Part shown: positions 13,801-25,831 of the stretch, piece by piece
Layout of the letters: every line of letters starts with the position of its first letter
How positions within the stretch are numbered: the stretch's first letter is position 1
Assembly (NCBI GenBank): GCA_033439295.1
Contig: JAVTLE010000013.1
Coordinates: 744,001 to 808,000 of the forward strand
Length of the DNA: 64,000 nucleotides
DNA from: Deuterostichococcus epilithicus
Taxonomy: Eukaryota > Chlorophyta > Trebouxiophyceae > Prasiolales > Stichococcaceae
Direction of reading: 5' to 3'
Program-made: the position numbers and the translations under genes
Notes under the pieces: model-generated
What the model was told of the DNA's origin: nothing
Database searches by the model: none
Seen by the model: the letters and a program-made list of their open reading frames with translations, nothing else

Positions 13801-16800
13801 CTGAATGCTTTACGCTCACGGACCTCCGCCTGCTGCCGCAGTGACGACATTTGAGTCGCCCAGGGCGCTGACGAACGGCGCGCACAGTCGGACGGGCAGC
13901 GTCGTGGGCGAGTCGCTCATCACAGCAGCCGGCGCGCCGCCTCAGGTGAACGCTCGCTGGCGGCAAGGGCCGCCGGCCGCGGCGGCGTACTGGTTCAGAC
14001 AGCATGATCATTGTCCGTGCAGAGTGAAATGAGCTCACCTTCCCCGGCTTCGATGCCCCAACGGGGCATCGCCCCTCGTGACCTTTCGCAGGCAGCATCA
14101 GACTCGTCGGGAGAGCCGCTCGGGGCGGCGTCAGGGGCGGCGTCAGCGGCGGCTGCGGCTGAGCGGGCGCCATCCTTCAGCGAGCGCGTCAGCGTGCAGT
14201 GGCTGCCCACCGAAGAGCTGCTGTGCCGGCTGGCAGGTGCGCCCGCCACAGCCTGTGGCAGACATGGCGGTCCTGCGCCGTCATAGCCCCCAGGGCCTCT
14301 CCGCAGTCCGTCCTCGAGCTGCCAGTGCCTAAACCCTAAACCCTCGACCATCTGGTGGCGCAGCCTCGCGTTGCGCATCGCGCTGCGGCGCCTGGCAAGG
14401 ACTGGGTCGCCTTTGATGTCGTCACCAGGGTGTTCCTCCAAGACAGGCGGCGAGGACGCGGTGATGATACAGCCGGGTGCCAACATGCTGCGCTTCCGGG
14501 CGGCGCCCGTCAAGGCCGGCCTCTACGCCGTGCGCGGCGCGGCAGCGCGGCTGGGCTGCCTCCGGCTGGCGCTGCCGCTGCTGCCGCCGGAGCGGCCCGC
14601 AGGCGCCGCCTCCTTCGCCAGCACAGGTTTGGCCACCCCATGGGAGGTGCTGCTCGCGAGGGCGGGGCTGCTGCCGCACCGTACGCCAGGCGCATCTGAC
14701 TCGTCAGTTGCAGGGCGACGGCAGCGCAGCAAGTGCGGCCTGGATTTCTGCGTGGCGCGTCGCGCATCGAGCAGCCAGGGGTGTGCTCAACAAGATGAGG
14801 TGCCAGCTCGCCTCACAGCCGACACGTGCTACTGCACGCGCAGCCGATGGCGGCGACAGGAAGGAGGAAGTGGTCCTGCTGTCCGTGGATGCGGTGCGGC
14901 GGCGGGCGGGGCTGACCGGCCTAGCGGCGCAGGGCTGCCTCGCGGCGGGCGCCTCGGGCTGGCTGGGCGTCGTCGTCGCGCCGCTGGCGGACCCGCTGCT
15001 TGGCGCGCACCTGCAGCTCAGCCCCCTGCAGTCGCCAGGTGCGTAACGAAGGGCTGTCCTGTTCAGCCGCTCGTATGGTCCAGGCTCTATGGCCCCGGCT
15101 CGGTGCCGCCCACTGGCTTCCAGCTCGCAGCCTGAACTGCTGTCGCCAGAGGCTGTTGGGGAGACTCCTGCCGAAGAGGCTGTTGGGGATCCTGCTGTTC
15201 TGGATTGGTGCTGACGTCGACAGCCGTGGCGTTGCCTGCTTCTGCACCTGACTTCCGCTAGAGTTCATCATCACACACGGTTTGCCTGAGGAGCATCAGT
15301 CTTGCACCGCTACACCTGCCAGCACCTGCCCGGATGCCACTGAAACATTATGGCTGCAGGTGCCGTCTCGCCCGCGGCACAGCTGGCGCTCAACCAGACG
15401 GCCTACCTCGCGCCGCTGCCGCCCCACAGCGTGCCCGGGGCGCCTGACAGCGGCGACGGCGGCAGCGGCAGCGGCGGCGACAGCGGCGGTGGCAGCGGCA
15501 GCCCCTCTGTGCCAGCGGAGGCAGCGGCGGCAGCTCAGCGGCTGGAGCTGCAGCACGGCAGCGTGCAGCTGCCTGGCTGGACGGCACTTACGCCGTCTGT
15601 GTTGTGGCTACGGGTACAAGCGGGTGCGCAGACTGGGTCACGGGAGCTCCCGCTGTGCTGCTGAAAGAGCAGCAGCGCTGGCGAGTGCCTGCGCGGCGAG
15701 CCCACCACATCACGCTCAGCTGGGGCACGCGCTGCTGCCCTGGCAGTCGTGGCCTGTCGAAGCCATGCTGCGGTCTCCACGTCCACCTCGAGCTTGGGAC
15801 CCTACCCAGCTATCCAACCCCCTCTGCCAGCGCAAGCTCTTGGCCCTTGTCATCCTGAATCCTTGCACATTTGTGGTGGCAGGCCCGCGGCTGGAGGCGC
15901 CGGAGCTGGTGCGGGTCGCCGCGCCGGGCGCGCGCGCCGTGGCGGCGCCGCGACCGCCAACCGCGTGCTGTCCGAGGCGGGNCCGCTGCTGTCCGCGGAC
16001 TCCCTCGGTGGCGGCGGCGGCGGCGGCGCGGCGCTGCAGCTGGACGTGGCCCTGCAGTATGACCGCGGCTGCCGCCGCGCTCATGCCAGCCACCTCGCCG
16101 TTCCGATCGCCCAGCCCTTGAGGTGTGTTCTGCCGCTGCCGCTGCGGCGGGCGACGGCTCGTCACACGGCTGCTGGTGCTTGCGGCGACGCCCTCTGTGT
16201 TGCACTGGCACGCCAAAAAAATCTCGCACCCAACCTGCGCACTGCAAAGCCGACTGCGTGGACATCATGGCAGGAGGCAGCTTGCAACGCTGAGGCTGGA
16301 CGATGTCGGGGCCTCGATGCCTGAAACACTGGCTGCAGGCTGCACACGCGGGCATGGGAGGTCGGCAACCGGCGGCTGGCGGTGCAGGCGACGCTCACCT
16401 CACGCAGTGCGCAGCCGGTGACCATCACCGCGGCCAGCGTGCTGCCCCAGGTGACTCGCCTGCACACTGCTGGATCCTCTGGCTGCCACGCTGGCTCAAG
16501 CGCAGGGCGGCAACAGCAGCTTGTATGGCGGCCGCCTGAGCGGCCTGCTCTTGAGGAACTGGACTTGTGAGCAGCCGCCGTCGACAGGCCTCCATGCGAC
16601 GATGTCAGTGCACAGGAGTGTCAGCCCGACTCGGGGCAGCTCTGATGTGTCGCAGCGCACGCCAATTGCAGGCGGGCTTTGCGGCGCACACAGACCTGCT
16701 GGCGGCGGCGGGGCTGCTGCCCGTGCGCCTGGAGCCACGGACCAGCCTCACTGTCGCCGCCGTGCTGACCATCCAGTCTCGCGCCGCCAACTCCCCGGGT

Positions 16801-18588
16801 CCGCCGTTCCGCCTTGCACACCGTTTTGCCCGCACACCTGTAGCTGACACCTCACTCCGCTTTTGGTTCTGGAGCGCCGCCTTGCGCTCGCTGGGTTGTT
16901 TTTCCAACAAGTCAGACGCGCTGCCTGTCACAAAAACTCCATTGCTACTCATCGTCACCAGCGCTTCAAATGTCGACCTCCGCTTGCATGGCCCTGCAGG
17001 CAAGCGGGGGCCGCTGGGCGACGTGCACTCCATGCTGGAGGTTCGCTACAGGGTGGACCACAGCCCCGCCGCCGCCGGCGTCGCCACCGAGGTGGGCTGT
17101 CTCCGAATCTTTTGAACCTTGCAATTCTGGACTCGGCTCCCTCGAATGCATATGCCGCGCTGGCCTGGATGGTGTTTTCCTGTCCGTTGGGCTGTGTCAA
17201 AGCTGTGCTTGCGCGCTATCGTGCACAGACAGCCAACTGCCCCCTGGTCGGAAACCCCTCGCTGCACAACAGTCACACGCCGCACAAACCCTAGATGGCA
17301 GCTGCATGCGACTCGTGCTCTCCTCAAGCCCCGCCACGGCCGCGGCAGGTGGCGCCGCAGTGGGGCCCCCCGCTGCTGGCGCCCCGCGTGTCGGCGCCGC
17401 TGCCGCCGGCGCCGCCGCTCCACGGCGATGCGGCCTCCTCGGAGGACGCCGTCTTCCGGCATGCCTTCACCCTGGAAGTGGGCCGTGAGGAGAGCACACC
17501 GCGCGGAACCGTGGTCGTTCGCCTGCTCGGCCCTTTTGCCGCGAGGTGGGGATCTGCTACAATCCTGTGGCGGTGCACCTGCGTGTGTGTGCGTAACAAC
17601 ACGGGTGACGCAGGATGTTTGCAGCTGCATCGGCGAGTGCGCCGGGGACACGGCCAGAGCACGATCTGGTTGGCTCCCGGCCTTGCCTGGGGCGCCGCAC
17701 GTCGCGCCGGAGGATTAACCTGCAACGCTCTGCGCTCAGACTACTGGCCTCCGCAAAGGCCTGCAGCATGAAGGCAGACTTCACACGGGGCGCTGCAGGG
17801 TGGGGCAGCCGCTGACGCTGTGCTGGCGGCTGGAGCGTGGGCCGGGCGGCGCCGGCGCGCCCGACGCACTGCAGTACGAGGTGACTGCTCCGCATCCTCG
17901 TTGTTCGGTCATTGGTTGCACTTCAGCCGGGCGTCGACGCCTTCACTCGCATCGCAGGTCGTCTCGGTGGGGTATTTGACGCATAAAACACAGTAGCTGC
18001 TTGCTCCAGGTCCACCGCGGAGCACTTTGACATGCACAACCCCTTATGAACGTCACGACCTTTGCATGGGGTGACGCCTAGCATGGCGGCTGCGCCACAG
18101 GTGGCGGCGGAGGGGGAGGCGTGGCAGCCGCGCAGCTGGCGGCCGGGCACCGTGCTGCTGCCGTCTTCGGCGGGCGCGACTGCCACCGTGGAGGCCACCT
18201 GGCTGCCCACCGCTGCAGGTGCGACAATGTTGCTTTCATATGTCTTTGTTTTTCTTTTATTTGCTCTCTGGCAGCCTGCTGTTGCTGCGGCGACCCCGTC
18301 GCAGGTGGTGTCGGCAGTAGGTGCGAGAGTTTTCCGTGAACGCAGCGCGATGCTACCACCTGCTGCAGCTCTGAACACCGGCAGAGACAAAGCGCTCAGG
18401 CCTGGCCATGTCACTCTCACGCACAGAGCCGCCGCGCGCCATGGCATGCGCGGGTGAGTTGCAGGACCTGGTTTTTTCGCAGGGGCGCTGCCGGTGCCGC
18501 GGCTGCAGCTGCTGGACGTCGCGCAGCAGGAGGTGTTTGATGGCGGCCTGGCCGCGGACGTTATCCATGTGTCGGCGGCGGACGGCTG
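4876..18588 (+). CDS. TRAPPC10: TRAPP II complex subunit TRAPPC10 / Trs130-like, many small exons
   Basis: TRAPPC10/Trs130 is a long scaffold subunit of the TRAPP II complex, which activates Rab/Ypt GTPases at the Golgi. Exon 1 (4876-4959) reads RFVVAVEDINGAWASV; later exons give TWFRNPYATLLVV, then 5593-5757 (ACEDGEEYKRVLKG), 6087-6290, 6772-6964 (LVKDSLGVMLEAAGLAEDAL), 7480-7635 (EFAFRQYLFACQGRVLL) and one starting at 8321 (ERGLAFVKAFSDIL). These follow plant and human TRAPPC10 in order. The C-terminal half has MIQPGANMLRFRA near 14480 and EVGNRRLAVQATL near 16350, and ends LPVPRLQLLDVAQQEVF before the TGA at 18586. Roughly 30 or more exons are spread over 13.7 kb; not all boundaries are resolved, and one N lies at 15982. 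The first intron uses a GC donor. Several introns contain copies of neighbouring exon ends. Confidence 0.9.
9335..9387. repeat. 53-nt near-perfect inverted repeat (hairpin) in a TRAPPC10 intron
   Basis: The left arm CCAGCAGCAGTTTCCAG (9335-9351) is exactly complementary to the right arm CTGGAAACTGCTGCTGG (9371-9387). The 19-nt spacer contains a second small inverted repeat, CACTG-T-CAGTG. More TTTCCA/TGGAAA motifs follow in the same intron up to about 9530. Confidence 0.85.
12726..12774. repeat. CTG trinucleotide microsatellite in a TRAPPC10 intron
   Basis: A run of CTG units interrupted once by CGC. It lies just before the exon that begins at the acceptor near 12810, so it may contribute to, or interfere with, the polypyrimidine tract. 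Confidence 0.85.
14329..14346. repeat. Short telomere-like tract (CCTAAACCCTAAACCCT)
   Basis: About two and a half units of the plant/green-alga telomere heptamer CCCTAAA, inside a TRAPPC10 intron. It is too short to be a telomere remnant with confidence. Confidence 0.7.
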
Positions 18589-18981
18589 AGCCGGCAAGCT
18601 CGGCCAGCGCGGTGCATCCCGCTTTGGTCACTGGCGGGTCGCAGCAACATAGCAGTACAAGAGTGCACAGTTGTAACATTGGAACCTGGAGTCGCTACCA
18701 TGGGCGTGTTTTTGTTGGAGTGCGATATCTCCTGCAGTACTTGAACAGAGTCTCGCGCATGGAACACGGCCGAAGTTTAACAGCGACCAAAGCAGCATGC
18801 TTGTGCATGCTTGTGTCAGATTCCGCATATCAGAGTAACGCAGACGCTGTCGAAGTTTCTTCTGTTGCTGGTTGTTCATTCTCGAGAACCTGCTCTCGCA
18901 CAAGCAGCCGTGTTTGCCAGGCTCACATCCCAGTTGCCAGCCACCAAGTTGCGTGCCGAAACTGCACTACAGCTGACAAAC
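18589..18981. other. Intergenic, TRAPPC10 to EBP2
   Basis: Presumed 3' UTR of TRAPPC10 and promoter/5' UTR of EBP2. No exon or RNA gene recognised. Confidence 0.45.
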
Positions 18982-21719
18982 ATGAGGAAAATTGCAGGCA
19001 TACCCTCAGACAGCGACTCAGAAAACAGCTCTCTAGAAGATGAGGTGCGGCTGGTCCAGTGCACTTTGCAGCAGCCGGATGTCCCTCGAGTCTATGCTCA
19101 GTGCTTATGCGTGTTGGCTCCGCAGGAGGCTGCGGTGGCAGGCATGGACGCCAGAAAGGTGCAGCGGCCGCGCATAAACGACACGGACGCACTGCAGGAG
19201 GCGCTGGAGGAGATTGCATGGCCGTCGGAGCTGCCATGGGACGAGGCGCAGGCCGTAACGGCTGATGTGCCAACGACCGTTGCCGACGTGGATGACGACC
19301 TGGAGCGGGAGCTAGCCTTTTACAATCAGGTGCATGGACACATTTGCTGCTGGGTCTGAGCGTAGGTGTGAGTGCATGCGGCGACACGATGGCAGAGCAG
19401 GCGCCGAGCGCTGGCGCCGGCGCTGGGCAGTGTGGCGGCCAAACACTGCTGGGAAGACGAAGCGGTTACTAAAACCCGTGGGCAACCTCCTCCTGCACTG
19501 GGCCGCGGGTCGGCCTGGGTTGGCAGTGTGCGACGTCCTCCGATGGGTGCGGAAGGCAAGGCCGCCAACAGCTGTGGAGGGGCCCCTGGGCCTGATGCTC
19601 AAGCCAGGCGGCGCCGACTGTGCACCCTGTTGCCGCCTGCCCAGGCGCTGGGGGCGGCGCGGGTGGCGATCGCCAAGATGGAGGCGGCGGGCGTGGCGTG
19701 GCAGCGGCCGCCCGACTACTATGCGGAGATGGTCAAGTCCGACGACCACATGCTGAAGGTTCGGGAGCAGCTGGCCTTCGAGCAGAAGACCATCGAGGAG
19801 GCCACGCAGAGGTGAGCCTCTCTGCAGAGCACGGCGCTTTCACACCTGGACTGGAGCAGGGTGCGCGCCTCAGCGAGCACGGTGAATGCGTGCCCGTACC
19901 ACGTGCGTGATACCCCGGCGGGTTCGTGTGGGATGACAGTTGTTGCGGAGTTGGGTTGCGGATTTGGGTTGCGGTCGGTGCACAAATGGGATGCGGCAGC
20001 GCTCACAGCACAGCCAGGCGTACGCGCAGCGTCAGTCGCGGCCGTATGCATCACAAGCAGGTGAGCCTTCTGAGGTTTCAACTTCAGTGCAACTGAGCGG
20101 GCGGAAGCAGCGTGACGCAAACACGTACGGTAAGCAGGCCATGGCGGCGCTGAAAATGAACATCCAAATGCAAATCCACTGCTGCAACCTGCGCAGGCGG
20201 AAGCAGCGGGAGGCAAAGAAGTACGGGAAGCAGGTCATGGCAGAGGTTCGCAAGGAGCGCGCCGCCAACAAGCGCGCCAATGTGGACTCCATGACCAAGC
20301 TGCGCAAGCAGCGCGAGAAGAGGTGCGCCCTGCCTCCCACGTATCGATGATGGCTGGGCGGCCGGGCTGCTGGACCAGCCCGAAGCGCGCGGCGAAAGAG
20401 AGGGTGGCCCCTTTGCGGTCGCCCCGGCCCACAGACGGAATGCACAGTGCGCCAGACGGCATGCCAGCAAACAGCAAACTTCGTCGCGGATGTCCTGCCA
20501 GAGAAAGGGTGCCGAGGTGGCGTGACGTGTGCCCGTGTTGTTCAAACCTGACACGGTCTCATTTAAAATAGAGATCGATTCAAGAAAACCAAAACGAAAT
20601 CTACCCTGGTACCTGCAGCGGCTACGAGGGGGAGCTGGATGTGGACGCTGTGCTGGAGGGCCGGGCTGGCGGCGCCGGCCGGGGCGGCGCCGGCGGCCGG
20701 GGCGGCGGCGGGCGCGACGGCAGCGGCCGGGACGGCGGCAGGGGCGTGGTCGCGATGCCGGGCGCGGCGCCGGCCGAGGTGGGCCGCGTGCTGCATCGTA
20801 TCTGTCGGACGCAGCCCTCTGCAGCACGGAGGTCTGGCTTGTGGCGGGAATGCGGCAGCGCCAGCCACAGCACGTCAGCCGGTCGGCTGTGGTGCCAGCT
20901 GGCACGGTGGTGCATAGTGAGGACCTCTCTCTACGTGCATGCGGTGACCGGTGCTGCTCCCAGCGCTCGAGCTGCAGTCTCGACAATGCCTGGAGTCCTC
21001 ACCCCCTTCACTGGTAAACTCGTCACTTCATCACAATCCGAGGATATTGCGCAGGCGGGCGGGGGCCCAACCCCAAGCGGGCATCGAAGGACTCGAAGTA
21101 CGGCTTCGGCGGCCCCAAACGTGCGGGCAAGCGCAACGACGCGGCCTCCGCCGCCGACATGGACGGCTTCAAGCAGGGCCGGCCGCAGGGCCGCGGCCGC
21201 GGTGCGACACGCCTCCCTCACTGCCGCACCCGCCCACCCCCCCCCCCTTCCTGTCGGCAGGCTGTTGCGAAGGGAGCGCGGCTCCGCGCTGGAACACCCA
21301 GGTGGCAGCTGCGTCAACCAGCCAGTCATGCTGCTGACTGCTGGACCTCCGCAGGAACGCATGGACGTCTGTGGCTATGGGGCTGCGCTATCTGGAAACT
21401 TTCCCGTCCTTCCAGCTGAGCTTAAAACACACTCTGAGCATCGCTGCCTGCTGCCAATACCCAAATATCGACTGAAACCTGCAAACCCGCCGGCGCGACT
21501 CATCTTGCCGTTGCCTGCAGGCAGCGGCAGGGGCGGCGGCGGCAGGGGCGGCGGCGGCAGGGGCGGCGGCGCTGGCCGGGGCGCGGCGGCAGCGGCGGCA
21601 GGGGCCGCGGCGATGGCGCCCCCTCGCCTGGCGGCGTGCACGGCGGCCGGGTCAAGAAGGGCGGCAGCAAGATCAACCGGCCGGGCAAGGCGCGGCGCGA
21701 GGCCTCGCGCAACAAGTGA
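18982..21719 (+). CDS. EBP2: rRNA-processing protein EBP2 (EBNA1-binding protein 2 homologue)
   Basis: EBP2 is a nucleolar assembly factor of the 60S ribosomal subunit. Exons: 18982-19044 (MRKIAGIPSDSDSENSSLED), 19126-19329, 19645-19811, 20197-20322, 20619-20778, one near 21054-21200, and the last ending with the TGA at 21717-21719. Family blocks occur in order: ALEEIAWPSELPW, DDLERELAFYNQ, DYYAEMVKSDDHMLKV, RKQREAKKYGKQV, KYGFGGPKR and the basic end RPGKARREASRNK. The C-terminal third is Gly/Arg-rich (RGG-like). The last exon shows a frame disagreement: the spliced phase gives the RGG run, but the conserved RPGKARR tail lies in another frame, so a small assembly error or unseen splice is likely between about 21575 and 21600. 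The donor of the fifth intron is also unclear. A copy of the start of exon 4 sits in the intron before it. Confidence 0.93.
20095..20150 (+). repeat. In-frame partial copy of EBP2 exon 4 within the preceding intron
   Basis: Positions 20095-20150 resemble 20191-20246. Translated in the exon's frame the copy reads RKQRDANTYGKQAMAAL against RKQREAKKYGKQVMAEV in the real exon. The reading frame stays open from the copy into exon 4. Confidence 0.85.
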
Positions 21720-22840
21720 CTGCACTTCAGGCGGTGTGGGCAGGACAGCAGATGGTGCTGGCCTGTGCGCCAATTTCAGATTGTGCTGGGCTGCGATTAC
21801 CAGCACACAAGAACTCGGTCTGCGGCTAAAGCTAGCGAAAGAGCAACAATCCACGTGGTATGTTGACTCGAATACACAGATCATTCATTCGAAACTGCAT
21901 GCACGTCAGGCTGCAGTTTTGCTGTCACCACCGGCTGTGCGCTCTTGGGGACTTCTGTCCGCGCCTTCCGCAGCTGCACCGACGGGTTTTCACGATCCTC
22001 CGTCATCCTCTGCAGCTCGGCCCGCAGACCGTCCGCCACCTGCGCACCGTTGCCGCGCCATGTCACCTGGCCTTCCATGCCGCCCACCTGGCAGCCGCAT
22101 CGATGCCGCCGGCAAGGGCGTATCGAGAAGCGTGATCCGTCCTCGCGGCATGTTGACAGTCTGAAGGTTGCTCCAGCGGTATGGCGCCCAACCAGGTTGC
22201 CCCGGATGCCGTCTGATGCACAAATGGCTTGCCAGCTGGATGTGAATAGCATGACAGTACCTTTCATGCGATGGTGGCGCAGCAGACGCTCAGAGGAAAG
22301 CTATCGTGCCCAGTCAGAGCCTGCCACAAGCCGCAATTCACCTGCAAAGATTTGGGAGCCATAGGGCAGCAGGAGAGCCAGCGCTTGCTTGCAGTCGGCG
22401 GCGCGTTAGATAGCGCAGCACTCTGCCCTTTAGCGTCAGCTGGCTTGTGAATGACGCGTTCGGCTTTCGAATGGTGTGAACCCCCATGACACTATGGCCG
22501 CTCCAAGCTCAGTAGGTGGTCTCCGGAGGAGGGAGGAGGCAGCTGGTGGAATCGGCAGCGAGGCGCGCCCAAAGCTTTCCCCGTGACGGGCAGCTTTGTG
22601 AGCCATCCAATATGAAAGTGCGGGCATGCAAGCGCCTATCGGTCGGCAACCATATGCACGAGTGTTTAAACGTCTAGGATATCCTGTCGTGTCGACTTCA
22701 GCGGCTGTCGCTGGCCAAACAGCCGAGCCGCGCAACGCAGCGGCCGGATCGTGCAGCTGAGCTCCCAAAAAACACCCTCGCCACCCCTCCCCCACTCTCT
22801 GGCACAAGTACAAAGGAGCGGAAAACTTCCGTTCCATCAT
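21720..22840. other. Intergenic, EBP2 to alpha/beta hydrolase
   Basis: Presumed EBP2 3' UTR and hydrolase promoter. A minus-strand open frame at 21881-22267 contains an amphipathic-looking piece (VADGLRAELQRMTEDRENPS) that I could not match to any family. Another minus-strand open frame at 22436-23029 overlaps the hydrolase 5' end and is probably chance. No repeat or RNA gene recognised. Confidence 0.4.
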
Positions 22841-25326
22841 ATGGCGGCCCATCTGCCCTGTGATATAGGGCGCTCGACTGTCAGACGGGCTGCAACTCGA
22901 TTGCACAGCGAGTTCACATCTGCACAAGCCCTCAGATGTGGTGCTCAGCGAGGCAGCGCGCAGAGGAGTGTGGTGCACTGCACACTGGCACAACCACGCA
23001 CGTCTCAGCCGCAGCAGATCTTGCCGCATGTTCCCCTGACCGCCAACAGCAGCAGGGATTGGCGGCCAGCATCACGCGGTGCGTGCCTCGCAGTTGGGCA
23101 AATCGCTTGCACCCTGTTGAGTCTGCAAGTTGAAGATCGCAAGTGAGTGATTCTCCCTGTCCACCCGATGCAGGGCCGTGGGAGAATGACGTGCGACCGT
23201 TCCTAGGGCATGCAGCTGACCGGGTTGAAGCGTCGCCATCGACGCGGCCAATTGTCATTTGCCCTGGCTTCGGCAACGAACAGCAGGACTATATAGCTCC
23301 CGGGGGGCGGCAGGACCTCGGCATAGTGTCACGACTGGAGGTGCGGCACCACCGCTCAGGTTGCAGTCTCGCTGCTTCACCCAGGGACCTGCAAGCGGGC
23401 TGCAATTTGCTGGATGTCAAGGCATCGCAACATGTGGGTATATGTCCAACAAAAATACCAGTATCTGCTCAGGAACCTGGTCCTGATAAATGAATTCACG
23501 GACTGAACATGGACGTTGCTGGTTCATGCAAAGCATGGCGTGAGATTCGAGTTCCCCTGCTCAGGATCGCGGCTTCAAGGTCGAAGTGCTGGACGTGCAG
23601 CGGAAAGAGTGGTGAGACGCCCTGCTACCCTGCCGCACCACAGTTGCTCTGGTGCCCTGGGCCACAGGCCAAAGCCAGCACTCGGTTCGCCGCTTCTGAG
23701 CCCCTCATGCACCGCAGGTGAGCAGTCTCATGCGTCTGGACCTTGTGCGAGCCACGCTGACTGCGTGCTGAGGCTACATCATGCGCCTGCAGGGCCCAGG
23801 TGCTCAAATCGCTGCTGACGAAGGCGTACTGGAGCCGCTCGTGCACGCCGGACCCTGCCTACGGCTGGTTCCTGGCCAAGCTCAAGGCGGGCGTGGATGC
23901 CGCGCGGCTCAGACACGGCGCCGACGAGGTATGGGCAATTCACCTTGCCCATGCCTGCCGGCTCGACGGGGTGGACTCGAGTCCGCCGCATGGCCGGCAA
24001 TCTTGTGTCTTGACGTGTCGGAACACTCGCTAATGGCTCTGTCACCGCCATCGTGTGAGCGGCGTCATCTCGTTGCCGGCGGGCGTGATTGGTTCGACTG
24101 ACATCTCAACGCTTCAAGGTGATCTTCAACAAAACAACATGTGTGTGCCAGGTGACGCTGCTGGCGCACTCGGCAGGCGGCTGGCTGGCGCGGGCATTCC
24201 TGGGAGATGAGCGGTATTTTGACGCCGGACAGGCAGACGCTGGCGCCTTGCACAACAGGTGGGCCAGGACTTGTTTGGCATGGGCTACAAATGTGGATAT
24301 GTCGGGCTGCTTTGGCGCGGGACATGATGCTGGAGGCCGCTGCAGTTGGGGCACATTAGATTTAGAGCAGAAGGTGCACGGCTGTTTATTGCGGCGCTTT
24401 CTGTCAGCAGAGCGAGCTGCAGACATGCCCGCTGAAGCCGATTGCTGCGAACTCCAGGGCGGTGCGGTCGATCGTCAGCCTGGGCAGCCCGCATGTCGCC
24501 GCACCGGCGACCTCGAGGGACATGACGGGTGGCGCCCTGACATGGGTCAACAACAATTACCCAGGTGCCTGGGCACATCATGCTGCTCCGCTCGTGGCAG
24601 CAGCACAGGCTCACAGCGCAGGCGCCCATTTGTTCCTTACTGTCAGCCGTCCTTGTCCCCTGCTCAGTAAGTGCATTCTTTGCGACTTGCCTGAGAAGCT
24701 GCCGACTCGGGTGGGCTGCTGAGTGCGGACCCAAGTCTTACCTCTGTGGAATTGGCAGCAGACGGTCGGAAATGCTTCTCACAATTGCCCTTCTTGTTGC
24801 ACAGACGCGCATTTTGCGGACCAGGGCGTCAAGTACGCATGCATAGCGGGCTGCTCTGTGCGCGGCAATGGGCGCGCTCACCGCCGGGCGCTCAGCCGCT
24901 ACAGCTTCTCGGCGTACATGCAAGTGTGCGGAAAGGGGCATATGGTGGAAGGGGACTCGGTCGTCCCCAACCGCTCGGCATTCCTCAAGGTGAGCTGCAG
25001 CGGCGGACCCCGAGCAGGCATGCATCACGGCGGCTGACGTGCAGCCTCGCGGGCCGCGAGATGAAGCGGGGAACCCTTGCAGTGCATGCCATCGCCTTAC
25101 CTCGCCACAGCTGTGGTTTGACATTGAGCTTGGAATGTGAAAATTGAGTTTGAACTTCAAGAAAACTCATCGACTCACTTGGATGTCACCGCCGCAGGGT
25201 GCTGACAATGTTTTGCTGGACGGCGTATTCCACTCGCCGGGCAAGATCGGGTCCACAGAGGCGTCATCGCGCCCCTGGTACGGCTCCGAGGAGGTCATCG
25301 ACGCATGGGCGGCGCACCTGCTGTAG
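22841..25326 (+). CDS. PGAP1-like alpha/beta hydrolase, plant/cyanobacterial lipase-like type
   Basis: Serine hydrolase of the PGAP1-like alpha/beta fold; related plant proteins are often plastid-targeted, and the substrate is unknown. Exons carry PIVICPGFGNEQQDYIAP (near 23250), DRGFKVEVLDVQRKEW (near 23570-23610), 23793-23938 (AYWSRSCTPDPAYGWFL), 24152-24258 with the nucleophile elbow LLAHSAGGWLARAF, one near 24460-24565 (RSIVSLGSPHVAAPATSRD), one near 24805-24989 (YACIAGCSVRGN) and 25198-25326, which ends RPWYGSEEVIDAW...HLL before the TAG. The catalytic Ser is in HSAGG; the His is probably in GVFHSPG. The start is uncertain. ATG 22841 opens an Arg/Ser/Ala-rich, acid-poor leader resembling a chloroplast transit peptide; ATG 22936 in another frame is an alternative. 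Confidence 0.85.
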
Positions 25327-25831
25327 GGCGTAGGGTCTGGTGTGTAGCGTCAGAGTGAGCGGGTTGCCGGACCGCGGTAGCCAGGGGCACCTACCAAGGA
25401 TGGCGCATGGCGCAGTTTAGCAGGATCATCCAGGCACAGTCCCGTTCTCCAGTCTGGGGCATGGTGTATCAGCGGAGAAAACATCGCAGAGAAGGCGTGA
25501 TCGGCGGGCGGCGTGGGATTCATCTGGCCTTTGATGTTGGGGCGGCACGCTGTACAGCGTGACACAGCCATCAAAATTGCATCTGGTTGTTCCGATCACT
25601 TCCTGGTTTCTTTGCTGCAACTTAGTACGAGCTGCATCGGTATGATAGGTACCAGTTCATCGGGTTGCGACCAGTGTTGAACATCTGTCGTGTACAAATA
25701 CCGTCGTCAATAAGCGAATTCGAAGAACACAACAGTGCAAGACCTGCAAAATTTCGACTCCATCTGACAGAATCAAACCACAATGGAGGGTGTCCATGCC
25801 AGACGCTGTTGCAACAGCACATGCGGGCACA
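25327..25831. other. Convergent 3' region, hydrolase and FKBP
   Basis: The two flanking genes point at each other, so this should hold both 3' UTRs. No other exon, repeat or RNA gene recognised. Confidence 0.5.

Noticed and set aside
14329-14346. Possible subtelomeric location or chromosome-fusion scar
   Set aside because: Only about 2.5 CCCTAAA units inside a housekeeping gene; too short to support a fusion.
20084-20986. 300-codon minus-strand open frame opposite EBP2
   Set aside because: It lies opposite EBP2 exons and introns; Pro/Arg-rich composition is what the complement of Gly/Ala/Arg codons gives.
22436-23029. 197-codon minus-strand open frame
   Set aside because: No family resemblance, low-complexity Arg/Ser/Ala composition, and overlap with the hydrolase 5' exons on the other strand.
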